Source: Streptomyces sp. 3214.6 (GTDB lineage: Bacteria; Actinomycetota; Actinomycetes; Streptomycetales; Streptomycetaceae). Taken from it: a DNA stretch of 64,000 bases. Shown piece by piece: positions 8,364 through 16,264 of this stretch. Every line of letters begins with the position of its first letter. Position 1 is the first letter of the stretch. The notes under the pieces were generated by a model, which saw nothing but the letters and a program-made list of their open reading frames with translations, was not told the DNA's origin and did no database searches. The stretch covers positions 4,216,001 to 4,280,000 of the forward strand of contig NZ_LT670819.1 in NCBI RefSeq assembly GCF_900129855.1, read 5' to 3'. Both the position numbers and the translations under genes were made by a program.

Positions 8364-9053
8364 TCAGCTGCCGATGAGGCGGCCGTCGAAACCGGCGCCC
8401 AGGAGGCGCTCGAAAGCGTCATACACATCCCCCGGTACGTCCTGCTCGACGGCGAAGCCGAGCTTCGGGTACTCGATCACCCGTTGCAGGTCGCCGACGA
8501 GCATGTCGACGACGAGCTTCTCGTCGCCGATGGACTTGATGTAGTCGTCCAGTTCCAGCGGCTCGGACGCACACACGACCTCGACCTCAGGCCACAACTT
8601 GCGGCAGGTCGCGTATGAGCGGCGCTCCATGTACGGCTTCGAAATCAGCAGCAGCGACTCGACCGTGACGCCGGCCTCAGCCAGCAGCTCGCGGGAGAAG
8701 GTGATGTTCTGGCCGGTGTTCGCGGCCTTCGCCTCGACCAGGATCGCCTCGTCCGGCACGCCCAGGCTCAGCGCGTGCTCGCGGTAGTGCACGGCCTCGC
8801 CGCGCGGGAAGCGCGCCCGGGTGGTGGGGCTGTTGCCGCCGCTGAAGACCACGACCGGGAACAGGCCGGCGCGGTAGAGATCAGCAGCCGCAGTGGCCAC
8901 CCCCAGGTCGTGACTGCCCAGACCGATCGCCGCCGAGCAGGGCCGCTGTTCGTGGCCCATCTGGTGGTAGTTCCAGATCAGCGTCGCGTCGTGGAACTGC
9001 TCGTCGGTGATCTGGCGCTGCTCGTGCTCCGGCACTGGCACTCCCTGACTCAT
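8364..9053 (-). CDS. YdcF-like (DUF218) protein
   Basis: 229 residues. The YdcF/ElyC fold is suggested by AIGLGSHDLGVATAAADLYRAGLFPVVVFSGG (about 43-73), EAVHYREHALSLGVPDEAILVEAKAANTGQNITFSRELL (about 86-124) and LLLISKPYMERRSYATCRKLWP. The acidic residue/Asn set in EAKAANTGQN is typical. There is no signal peptide or membrane segment, so it is a soluble cytosolic member. Its ATG overlaps the stop of the upstream XRE-TPR gene (ATGA at 9050-9053). Substrate unknown. Confidence 0.87.
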   Translation of the reverse strand: MSQGVPVPEHEQRQITDEQFHDATLIWNYHQMGHEQRPCSAAIGLGSHDLGVATAAADLYRAGLFPVVVFSGGNSPTTRARFPRGEAVHYREHALSLGVPDEAILVEAKAANTGQNITFSRELLAEAGVTVESLLLISKPYMERRSYATCRKLWPEVEVVCASEPLELDDYIKSIGDEKLVVDMLVGDLQRVIEYPKLGFAVEQDVPGDVYDAFERLLGAGFDGRLIGS

Positions 9054-10093
9054 CCCTGCTGGCCCATTCGGATGCCCTCGATGCTGCGCAGCTGGTGGCT
9101 CAGCCCGTACTGGCGAGCCACTTGTGCCGCCTGATCGAGGACGGACAGCCCATCATTCCGGGTCGCTGCATCCGACAGAAGGATGTGCCCGTACGCGGTG
9201 TCCAACCGCACCCGTTGCATCGGGGAGTCGACCGTGCCAGTGGTCCGCGCGATGTCGATGTAGTGCAGGGCCTGCTTCAGGTCGCCGGCGCCGCGGTGGG
9301 CCAGCGCCAGCTTCTGGTGGGCGACCGACCAGTCCTCCGGCTCGCCCAGGTCCTCGAAGGAGCGAGTGGCCTCGACCATGACACCGGTGGCGTATTCGTT
9401 GTCGCCCTCCTTGCTCAGCGCCGTACCCACCCAGAGCCGCGCCCTGGCACGGTCGCGCGGGCTCAACCGCTCATCCGTAGCGAGGAGTTCGTAGTGGCGG
9501 GCGGAGGATTCCAGCTGGCCGGACATCTCCTGCACGACGGCCAGGGACAGCTCGATCTGGGCGACCCGGCGCGGGATGTCGAGCTCGGTGAACATGCCGC
9601 GGGCGCTCAGGTAGGAATGCCGGGCGGAAAGTGGGCCGAGGATCGCGCCCTGGTCACGCTGGAGGTCGCCAAGGAGCACAAGGGAACGGCCATACAAATA
9701 GAGGCCCTTGTCATCCAACTGATGGGGTGCACGGCTGCCCAGCCAGCGGTTCAACAGGGTTGAGGCGAAAGGGAAGTCCTGGCGACTGATGCAGACGACG
9801 GCGCGCTCAATGTCCTCGGTCCACGTCTCGTAGTCCGCCGGCCGCGCGCTCTTCCGCTCAGGGAACAGCACTGCCTCGAACCGGGATTGGGCGGCGGAAT
9901 TCGCCCGTGCGAGCGCAGTGTCGAGGATGGCCTGGGTGTCCGGGCGGGGCTGCGTCTCCGCGCCGAGGCTCTCCCACTTCGCGACCGTGCGCAGCGCGAC
10001 ACCGAGGTGCTCGGCGAACGCGCGCGTGCTCATTCGCAACGCGGCGCGCAGGGCGCTCGCCTCCCGACCCGTCCATTGCTGCACGCTGATCAC
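9050..10093 (-). CDS. XRE-family regulator with TPR-like repeats
   Basis: 347 residues from the GTG at 10093, which follows GGGAGG six bases upstream. An N-terminal HTH (about 8-45: REASALRAALRMSTRAFAEHLGVALRTVAKWESLG) is followed by a long helical region with TPR-like pairs (about 90-340), for example EDWSVAHQKLALAHRGAGDLKQALHYIDIA. This design matches actinobacterial regulators that sense a small molecule or peptide through the TPR part. It heads the operon with ydcF, the WbqC-like gene and the flavoprotein, and probably regulates them. Confidence 0.88.
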   Translation of the reverse strand: MISVQQWTGREASALRAALRMSTRAFAEHLGVALRTVAKWESLGAETQPRPDTQAILDTALARANSAAQSRFEAVLFPERKSARPADYETWTEDIERAVVCISRQDFPFASTLLNRWLGSRAPHQLDDKGLYLYGRSLVLLGDLQRDQGAILGPLSARHSYLSARGMFTELDIPRRVAQIELSLAVVQEMSGQLESSARHYELLATDERLSPRDRARARLWVGTALSKEGDNEYATGVMVEATRSFEDLGEPEDWSVAHQKLALAHRGAGDLKQALHYIDIARTTGTVDSPMQRVRLDTAYGHILLSDAATRNDGLSVLDQAAQVARQYGLSHQLRSIEGIRMGQQG

Positions 10094-10212
10094 GGATGAC
10101 CTCCCTCCGTCACGTATAGAAGCACTGTCGGTGACGACGTGGGGCGCGAAGTGCAACGGAAGTACAACAGCGGGTCATTTCGAGGCCGTTCACGACGGCC
10201 GACGCTGTGGGC

Positions 10213-10629
10213 ATGGACGACGACCTCATCACCGAACGCCGCTCCGTCGCCTTCCCTCAGGTCTTCGGTTACCTGCGCCACGTCACCGGCGGAATGTCCC
10301 GCCATACGGCGCTGGTCGACTGCCTCACCGAATACTGCGACCGGCACGAACTGACGCTGTGCGGCGTCTTCACCGACCGCGACGCCACAGTAATCATCCG
10401 CTCCCCTGCCTTCGTCGGTCTGCTCGATGCGCTCGAACTCCCGGAAACCTACGGTGCCGTGGTTCCGGCTCCCAGCCATCTCGGCCCGAAGGGCCTCGGC
10501 ACCGAGCGCAAGCGGCAGATAACAGCGACACGCGCTCGTCTGATCGTGGTCCGCCCCCTGATGCCGACCACGCGATCCGCCTCATCACTCAGCGCGAGCC
10601 CCAGCCTTCGGCGGCAGGGAGATGTGTGA
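10213..10629 (+). CDS. Hypothetical protein, transcribed away from the XRE-TPR operon
   Basis: 138 residues from the ATG at 10213. The first 100 residues look folded (VFGYLRHVTGGMSRHTALVDCLTEYCDRHELTLCGVFTD), reminiscent of the small 'YLR..GM' proteins near recombinase-like genes in Streptomyces, but I cannot assign a family. The last 40 residues are Arg/Ser-rich and unstructured. Its stop overlaps the start of the next gene (TGATG at 10627-10631), so the two are probably co-translated. Confidence 0.65.
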   Translation: MDDDLITERRSVAFPQVFGYLRHVTGGMSRHTALVDCLTEYCDRHELTLCGVFTDRDATVIIRSPAFVGLLDALELPETYGAVVPAPSHLGPKGLGTERKRQITATRARLIVVRPLMPTTRSASSLSASPSLRRQGDV

Positions 10630-11057
10630 TGTCCGTGCGTAACGCGTTGCGAAGCGCGCCCATGGTGAACGAGGTGCCGGGGCTGCGGCTGCTGAAGGTC
10701 GGCGACGGCTGGGACGTGGTGCGCACTTCGGCCGAGATCGGCCTCTTAGCTCTGGCCTACCTGCGCGGCACTGGCATCTCCGTCGGCCCCGTGCTCTACG
10801 ACAGGCCCAACGGGCGTCTCTACTACGCCGTGCCGACCGGTTCCGCAGCCAGCTGGGACGACCTGCCGGTACGACACCTTTCCACCAACTCCTGGCTCGT
10901 CGCCCCCGGGCTGGAACTGCTCGACGACTGGTTCGGCGGATGGTGCGAGCTGCCTGACGACGACACCCTCACCGACGCGGACGCCCTCCGCGCCGCGCTC
11001 CAGCACCCGTACGTCACCGCGGCCAACGACGAAGCGCAGGCCGACTCCCGCCTCTAG
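10629..11057 (+). CDS. Hypothetical protein
   Basis: 142 residues, starting at the ATG that overlaps the previous stop. No recognised domain. The sequence looks globular (WDVVRTSAEIGLLALAYLRG, then GPVLYDRPNGRLYYAVPTGSA, then a Trp/Asp-rich end) and cytosolic. It sits between another unknown gene and the synthetase-like gene on the same strand, all pointing right, and may belong to that transcript. Confidence 0.68.
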   Translation: MSVRNALRSAPMVNEVPGLRLLKVGDGWDVVRTSAEIGLLALAYLRGTGISVGPVLYDRPNGRLYYAVPTGSAASWDDLPVRHLSTNSWLVAPGLELLDDWFGGWCELPDDDTLTDADALRAALQHPYVTAANDEAQADSRL

Positions 11058-11101
11058 AACTCGGGCCCATGCCCCTCTACCCCAACCTCAAGGGGACACC
11101 T

Positions 11102-12223
11102 GTGACGACCCACCCCGTCTCACCGAACACCGTCCTCGCCAACGCACTTCTCCGCACAGAGGACGTCCTGACCCCACGCATCCTGGCCACCCCACCCGAG
11201 CGGATCGTGTTGGTCGTCGGCACCCAGATCAACGGCGCCCCGCACATCGGCACCTCGCTCGTCCAGTCCCTCGCCTTCGCCATGGCCGCCCGCCTCCGCG
11301 ATCGATTCCGCATCCCCAGCACGGTCGTCTTCAGCGCCCTCGACAACGCCCCGCACGAACTGGCCACAGACCCAGCCAGCGGACATCGTTACCAGCGCGC
11401 CTACGCCCAAGCCCTCGGCGAGAAGGCCCTGACCGACCTCGTCACCGCGCTATACCAACCCCTGTTCACGGCCCTGTCCCGGCGCCTGGGCGTCCCCCAC
11501 CGTGTCGAGACCTACACCCAGCAGCAAGCCGACGAATGCTTCCGCCGAACCTGGCTACAGCTCCTCCCCCGCATCGACGCCGCCCGCTGGTGGCTGGCCC
11601 CCTCCACCGGCACCCCGCACCTCCGAGTTCCGTGCCCCCAACACGGCTGTGGCTGGTCCGAGAAGCACGCTGAACGCACCAGGGTCCTCCTCACCGACCG
11701 GGAAACCGCCGCCGTCTCCGCGGTCTGTCTCCACCACGGCCCGTACCGAGCCACCATCACGCCCACCACCGGCGCCTACCTCGACCTGGCGACCCTGTAC
11801 CGCAACCTGGTCAAGGAACTCACGCTCACGAGCACGCCGACCCGGGAAACCCTGTACGTCATGGTCAAGGGCGGCGACTGGGTCTTCGGCTCCATCCTGG
11901 TCGACGAAGCCCTCCAGGCCGTCGGCCTCACTCGTACACAGCTACCCGCCCGACTGTTCTGCCCACAGGTCGTCACCGACACCGGCGCGAAACTCTCCAA
12001 GTCCCTCATCCGCGAAGGCCATGCCCCCTTGTCTGAGGGAGCGGCCCGCTGGATGCTCGACACCCGGGAATGGCCCGGCACCGTCACCGAGTACGCCGAC
12101 CAACTGCTCGCCATGACCGAGACGATGCTGTCCGACCCCCGTCACTTCTTCCGCTCGTACTCCGCAGCCGAGATCGGCCGCCTGATCACCGCACCAGCGC
12201 CCAGGAGCGTCTCCGCCTCATGA
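11102..12223 (+). CDS. Stand-alone class I aminoacyl-tRNA-synthetase-like protein
   Basis: 373 residues from the GTG at 11102 (AAGGGGA upstream). It carries a HIGH-type motif, GAPHIGTSL (His near residue 48), a KMSKS-type motif, GAKLSKSLI (near 297-301), and between them a Cys/His cluster (CPQHGCGW near 178, CLHH near 211) that could bind zinc. The order and spacing resemble the catalytic half of class I lysyl-tRNA synthetases, but it is much shorter than the chromosomal enzyme at 57796-59559 (587 residues) and lacks a long anticodon-binding part. Possible roles are tRNA-dependent amino acid transfer, resistance to a synthetase inhibitor, or nucleotidyl transfer to another substrate. It is coupled to an ASCH gene. 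Confidence 0.75.
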   Translation: MTTHPVSPNTVLANALLRTEDVLTPRILATPPERIVLVVGTQINGAPHIGTSLVQSLAFAMAARLRDRFRIPSTVVFSALDNAPHELATDPASGHRYQRAYAQALGEKALTDLVTALYQPLFTALSRRLGVPHRVETYTQQQADECFRRTWLQLLPRIDAARWWLAPSTGTPHLRVPCPQHGCGWSEKHAERTRVLLTDRETAAVSAVCLHHGPYRATITPTTGAYLDLATLYRNLVKELTLTSTPTRETLYVMVKGGDWVFGSILVDEALQAVGLTRTQLPARLFCPQVVTDTGAKLSKSLIREGHAPLSEGAARWMLDTREWPGTVTEYADQLLAMTETMLSDPRHFFRSYSAAEIGRLITAPAPRSVSAS

Positions 12224-12585
12224 GCAACACCACCGGCCGCGTCCGCGAACTCAACCTCTACCGCCAGTACTTCGACCTCGTCGCCGCCGGCACCAAGACG
12301 ATCGAGGTACGGGTCAAGTACCCACGCCTCGCTGGCCTCGCCGCCGGCGACGTCATCCGGTTCCGTATCAAGGGCACGGACGAGACCTGCGCGGTCGAGG
12401 TCAAGCGCGTGACCGAGTACACCGACTTCGAGGCGCTACTCGACGGCGAGGGAGCCTCCAACGTCAACCCCACAGCCACCCGTGAGGAGCAGCTCACCAA
12501 CATCCGGGCCATCTACCCTCCGGAGAAGGAAGCCCTCGGCACGCTGGCCATTGAAATCCGGCTTCTTGAAGCGCTCCGAGTCTGA
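12220..12585 (+). CDS. ASCH-domain protein
   Basis: 121 residues; its ATG overlaps the stop of the synthetase-like gene (ATGA). ASCH features are VRELNLYRQYFDLVAAGTKTIEVRVKYPRLAGLAAGDVIRF (about 8-48) and the EVKRVTEYTDFEALL strand-helix. ASCH domains have a PUA-like beta-barrel and bind or process RNA; some hydrolyse acetylcytidine. Coupling to a synthetase-like protein suggests an RNA-related job for the pair, which is inference. A strong hairpin 100 bp downstream ends the unit. Confidence 0.85.
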   Translation: MSNTTGRVRELNLYRQYFDLVAAGTKTIEVRVKYPRLAGLAAGDVIRFRIKGTDETCAVEVKRVTEYTDFEALLDGEGASNVNPTATREEQLTNIRAIYPPEKEALGTLAIEIRLLEALRV

Positions 12586-12687
12586 TGGAGGCTACTTCCA
12601 GTCTGGCGAGCAGCAACCGTTGGCCGACTCCTTGGTGTACGCGATCATGGCCCAGGCCCTTCTGAGGTGACCGATCGGGAAACAGCC

Positions 12688-12718
12688 TGGGCCCGGAGCA
12701 ATCACCGCTCCGGGCCCA
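12688..12718. terminator. Hairpin after the ASCH gene
   Basis: TGGGCCCGGAGC (12688-12699) and GCTCCGGGCCCA (12707-12718) form a perfect 12-bp stem with a 7-nt loop. It separates the ASCH gene from the leftward GNAT gene and could stop transcription from both sides. No T-run follows, as is common in Streptomyces. Confidence 0.7.
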
Positions 12719-12794
12719 CACCAGCATGTGTCCACTTCGCTTGCTCTGTAACCCGCGACCGTGAGGGTACAGCTGGCAACTCTTACCGGGTGAC

Positions 12795-13286
12795 CTACAA
12801 CGGAGCTTCGAGGATCACCGACTTCGCGACGAACCCATGACGCTCGTAAAACCTGATGGCGTCGGGGTTACTGGCGTACGCGGTGACATCAACGCGGTCA
12901 GCCTGCTGTCCCTTCGCCCAGGCCAGGAAGCCGACGACGAGTTGGGAGCCAATCTGCCCGCGGCGCCACTCAGGCTTGACGTACATGCTGAGGAGCGTGG
13001 CCGTCGTAATGGGCTTCATCGGAGAGGCTCCTGACAGCACAGCACTGAGGCTTCCTACGACTTGATCCCCATCCTCCGCGACAAGCGTCAGGCGTTCGGG
13101 GACCTCCAGGTTCTGGCGGAAGCGCTCGGAGCCATGCTCCCGAGGCCAGTTGACGTTGATGCCACCCGGATCACGGGTTCCACCGTCCTCTGCGAACAGT
13201 CCCGCACTGCACTCGACGAGCCCGGGCACGTCTCGCTCCTCGGCTCGGCGTACGACCACTTCTCTTGGCTGCATGCTCATGCGCAC
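12795..13286 (-). CDS. GNAT-family N-acetyltransferase
   Basis: 163 residues. GNAT motifs are V(A)EDGDQVVGSLSAVL (about 70-84), motif A in LLSMYVKPEWRRGQIGSQLVVGFLAWA (about 98-124, with the R-R-G-Q-I-G acetyl-CoA loop) and NPDAIRFYERHGF near the end. Start codons at 13286 (GTG), 13280 and 13274 are all possible; none has a strong ribosome site. It is transcribed away from the RiPP cluster and might modify its product for self-protection, as acetyltransferases do in some peptide-antibiotic clusters, but it could also be unrelated cargo. Confidence 0.85.
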   Translation of the reverse strand: MRMSMQPREVVVRRAEERDVPGLVECSAGLFAEDGGTRDPGGINVNWPREHGSERFRQNLEVPERLTLVAEDGDQVVGSLSAVLSGASPMKPITTATLLSMYVKPEWRRGQIGSQLVVGFLAWAKGQQADRVDVTAYASNPDAIRFYERHGFVAKSVILEAPL

Positions 13287-13289
13287 CAG

Positions 13290-13752
13290 TTTATGCGTAG
13301 CCTGCGTGCCTGCTACACCGAATCAATCAAGACAGAAGTCAAGCGGTCGTCCGAAAAGATACCTGCAGAATGAAATCAGACGCTGGCTACACAGAATCGG
13401 CCACGTCGATCCGATCTTGCATATTGAGGTAGTAAAAATTCTTGCCACCCTCCACCCAGCCGCGTTAGCGATCCAGATTCATCCTTTATGGACATAACAC
13501 GCAAAGCGCGCAATATAATTTCACTATGCGGAATAAATGAATCACGATACAGAATCGGAGTCATCTATTCCGATTGCTACACGCATAGATCCCCGATGGT
13601 TACACATGTGAAACTATGATCTTGGACGCAAGCGCTTTCTGCTTGCCTCGACTTTTCGGCGGGGTAAATTCATCTCGTCAACGAGGCCGGGGAGCTGGAG
13701 AGGCTGAATCGCTTCTTCTACCCCGGTCCAAATCGCGAAGAGGGAGACCGTC
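13290..13752. promoter_or_regulatory. AT-rich control region upstream of the RiPP-type cluster
   Basis: About 460 bp with no convincing gene and distinctly more A+T than its surroundings, especially 13430-13620. An inverted repeat AATCGGA-9 nt-TCCGATT lies at 13553-13575. It should carry promoters for the precursor/ycaO transcript and perhaps for the leftward GNAT gene. Short reading frames here use atypical codons and have no ribosome sites. Confidence 0.55.
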
Positions 13753-13848
13753 ATGGTTGAGATCTACGACGAGAACGACGAGATGGCCCTGCGTGCCGAG
13801 GCGAACAACAACATCGCACCGGCCATCGAGTTCGGCTGGGACGAGTGA
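13753..13848 (+). CDS. Candidate RiPP precursor peptide, 31 residues
   Basis: The ATG at 13753 is preceded by AGAGGGAGA at a good distance and ends in TGA at 13846-13848. The peptide is very acidic (nine Asp/Glu, one Arg), with a C-terminal part NNNIAPAIEFGWDE. It sits 152 bp upstream of the ycaO gene on the same strand, with a hairpin between, which is the usual place for a YcaO substrate. It contains no Cys, Ser or Thr, so azoline formation is not possible on it; amide-backbone changes (amidine, thioamide) or N-to-side-chain chemistry would remain. No signal peptide. Recognised by position, ribosome site and composition, not by family. Confidence 0.72.
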   Translation: MVEIYDENDEMALRAEANNNIAPAIEFGWDE

Positions 13849-13877
13849 CCTTTCCAGTCACCTGCCGCTAATTAATT

Positions 13878-13949
13878 AGTGGCACAGATGGGGTTGTTCC
13901 TGCCTTACCTCCCTGGTGGCGGAGCAACCCCATCTTGCGCTGTGCCACT
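13878..13949 (+). terminator. Long interrupted hairpin between precursor and ycaO genes
   Basis: AGTGGCACAG (13878-13887) pairs with CTGTGCCACT (13940-13949), and the adjacent ATGGGGTTG (13888-13896) pairs with CAACCCCAT (13925-13933), leaving a 6-nt bulge and a 28-nt loop. The 19 paired bases lie 29 bp after the precursor stop and 50 bp before the ycaO start. It probably acts as a partial terminator or RNA stabiliser that makes precursor mRNA more abundant than enzyme mRNA. Confidence 0.75.
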
Positions 13950-13999
13950 CCGGAGCATCGTCTCAACTTCCAGCCGTGGATGTAACAGGGGAACTTTCA

Positions 14000-16252
14000 A
14001 TGGGAAATCAGGCTGCCATGGGTGATATCCGAGTGATTGCCGCCCCGGTAGATGTCATCCACATAACGGACGAGCGCTCCTTGGTCGTCACCCCCCAAGG
14101 GAATAAGTTCTACGCAAAAACGAAGGCCGAGGCGCTCCGTCGGTGGCTGGCAGGCTTCGACGGGACCAATACCCTGGACGAGCTGCTGAGCGAAGCCCCC
14201 GAAGGGTACGGGCGGATCGCAGCCAAGCTGCAGGAAGACGGCAGTGTCCAGCCGGTGCGTGCCAGCCGCGACCCTCGCGCCTACCGCGTCCCGGCTCCAG
14301 GGACGCCCTTCCTTTCGGGCCTCAGCGTGGCAGTGGTCGGCAGCGACGTTCTTCGACGCGAGGCCGCAGGCTACCTGGATGCGCTGCCCGGGGCATGGCA
14401 GGCCGTCCAGGTGCATGAACTGGCCGAATGGGCAGAGAAGGTCCGCGCCCGTTCCGGCGAGCCCGTGCTGCTGGCTCTGTACGAAACGCCGGCCCACACG
14501 GAGCTGTTGTCGATCAACGATGCGTGTGAAGAACAGCGCATCCCGTGGTTGTCCTTCAGGTTCGAGCTCGGTCACGGGCTGCTGGGGCCGGGTATCTGGC
14601 CGGGACAAGGTCCTGATGTGCGGGATCTGATCGACCGGCGGCGGGCGGCGGCCGTGTACGAGGATGCGTTCGAGGCCATCGCGGCTCACCGGGAGTCAGC
14701 TCTTCCGCAGCTCACGCGGAGTGAGCTGCACTGGATGCTCTCCATGGTCGTTGCACGACTGGAACGCTGGACGGCTGGCTCCATGCGACAAGACCTGTAT
14801 GAGAGTGAGCTGGAGATGAACCCTCTCTATCTCACCACCGAGCATCACCCGGTCATTCGGATGCCGCACCGCAAATACACGCATACCGAATACCTGCCAC
14901 CGCGAAAGCCTCTCGTGGACCGGCACACCGGAATCATTACCCGCGTGAAATTCCGAGACAGCCGGCACCACTTTCCCGGCAAGCTTCATTCCTGCGCGGT
15001 TGATGTTGCAGACATGAGGAGAGTTCTCCGCTGGGCCAATGATCGGCAGGCGTTCGGCACCTCTTGGGAAACCGCAGCCCACGCCCGCACATCCGCCATC
15101 GGCGAGGCGGTTGAACGATACTGCGGAAACTGGATAAAACCCGGAACTGACATCCAATATGGATCTTATGCAGCACTCAGGAAGAAAGGGCTTAACCTGC
15201 TCCACCCTAAGTCTCTGGTACTGTACTCGCCGCGCCAGTACTCGACCAAAGGGTTTCCTTTCACGGAATTCACGGAGCAGTCCGAGTGCGCGTGGGTCAA
15301 AGGATTCTCACATACAGCGCAGCGCGACATCTGGGTGCCAGCCTTCAGTGTCTACGTGATGTGGCACGAGTACCCGGAGAGGCGAGAAGCGCTGTTCGGC
15401 TACCCGAATCTGGCAGGTATCGCCGCGGGAGACTCATACGACTACGCACTCACGTCCGGTCTCGAGGAAATCGTCGAGCGCGATGCCTCGATGGTGTGGT
15501 GGGCGAACGCCCAACCATTGAACCGGCTGCCCTACCTCCACGAGCTCCGCGAACTGATTCAGGATCAGGCGCACGACCTGTCCCCGACCTTCGTCAACAT
15601 CGACAACGAGTTCGACGTCCCAGTGGTCGCTGCGCTGCTGACGAGCGAGAGGACTGGCGCCCTCACGATCGGCTTCGCCGCCCGGGAGTCCGGGATCGCC
15701 GCGGCGGAGAAGGCGCTGGCTGAGGCGTGCACGCTGCAGGGCAACAGCGAGTACCTCCTCTCGCAGGAAGCAACGGACAAGCTCTCAAAGCTCGGCCTGC
15801 AAAATACCCGCAACCTGAAACCGCACCGTGAAGACCGGCTCTACATGGACTCGTACCGCCCGGACTTCCACGATGTCGTCGACCTGCAGTGCCAGGGACA
15901 GATCAACCTCGATCCGCGGGCACGGGAGCGCATGGCTCCGTGGACGGCCGACCTGCCCGAGGGCAAGTGGGAGGCGGTGCCTTCCCTTCCCCGGCGCTCC
16001 TTCGACCTTTACCACGAGCGTCTGGCCCGTGAGGGCTTTGAAGTCATCAGCGTTGACCTGACGACGAACGACGTGGCGGCCTCCGGGTTTCATGTCGCCA
16101 GGGTCATCGTGCCCGGGCTGGTCCCCAACTTCCCTGCCGCTTTCCCCTTCTTCGGTAACGACCGCATTCGCAACGCGGCCGTGAAGCTGGGCTGGCGGGA
16201 CCAGCCTCTGGACGAATCGGACCTCAACGTCTTCCCCCTGCCGCACGTGTAA
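14000..16252 (+). CDS. YcaO enzyme fused to an E1-like (TOMM cyclodehydratase) domain
   Basis: 750 residues from the ATG at 14000, preceded by GGGGAA at 8 bases; a GTG at 13916 lies inside the hairpin and is rejected. Residues 1 to about 260 resemble the E1-like/precursor-binding partner of TOMM cyclodehydratases (SVAVVGSDVLRREAAGYL near 112-129). From about 330 comes the YcaO domain with its ATP/Mg motifs SAIGEAVERYCGNW (about 364), SGLEEIVERDAS (about 486) and EKALAEACTLQ (about 571). YcaO enzymes activate a peptide backbone amide with ATP for attack by a side chain or sulfide. The C-terminus (NVFPLPHV) only weakly recalls the Pro-rich tail of azoline-forming members. It starts a five-gene unit with M16 peptidases, a flavodoxin-like protein and an exporter. 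Confidence 0.9.
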   Translation: MGNQAAMGDIRVIAAPVDVIHITDERSLVVTPQGNKFYAKTKAEALRRWLAGFDGTNTLDELLSEAPEGYGRIAAKLQEDGSVQPVRASRDPRAYRVPAPGTPFLSGLSVAVVGSDVLRREAAGYLDALPGAWQAVQVHELAEWAEKVRARSGEPVLLALYETPAHTELLSINDACEEQRIPWLSFRFELGHGLLGPGIWPGQGPDVRDLIDRRRAAAVYEDAFEAIAAHRESALPQLTRSELHWMLSMVVARLERWTAGSMRQDLYESELEMNPLYLTTEHHPVIRMPHRKYTHTEYLPPRKPLVDRHTGIITRVKFRDSRHHFPGKLHSCAVDVADMRRVLRWANDRQAFGTSWETAAHARTSAIGEAVERYCGNWIKPGTDIQYGSYAALRKKGLNLLHPKSLVLYSPRQYSTKGFPFTEFTEQSECAWVKGFSHTAQRDIWVPAFSVYVMWHEYPERREALFGYPNLAGIAAGDSYDYALTSGLEEIVERDASMVWWANAQPLNRLPYLHELRELIQDQAHDLSPTFVNIDNEFDVPVVAALLTSERTGALTIGFAARESGIAAAEKALAEACTLQGNSEYLLSQEATDKLSKLGLQNTRNLKPHREDRLYMDSYRPDFHDVVDLQCQGQINLDPRARERMAPWTADLPEGKWEAVPSLPRRSFDLYHERLAREGFEVISVDLTTNDVAASGFHVARVIVPGLVPNFPAAFPFFGNDRIRNAAVKLGWRDQPLDESDLNVFPLPHV

Positions 16253-16264
16253 GGAGCCGCGCCC

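Noticed and set aside
13753..13848. Azole or azoline RiPP (TOMM) product
   Set aside because: The precursor candidate has no Cys, Ser or Thr to cyclise.
13616..13879. 87-residue open frame overlapping the precursor gene in another frame
   Set aside because: Arg/Ser-rich shadow of GC-rich DNA without a ribosome site; the frame used by 13753-13848 fits better.
13916..13999. GTG start at 13916 extending the YcaO protein by 28 residues
   Set aside because: It lies inside the hairpin, has no ribosome site, and the added residues are not like the family; ATG 14000 has GGGGAA at the right distance.
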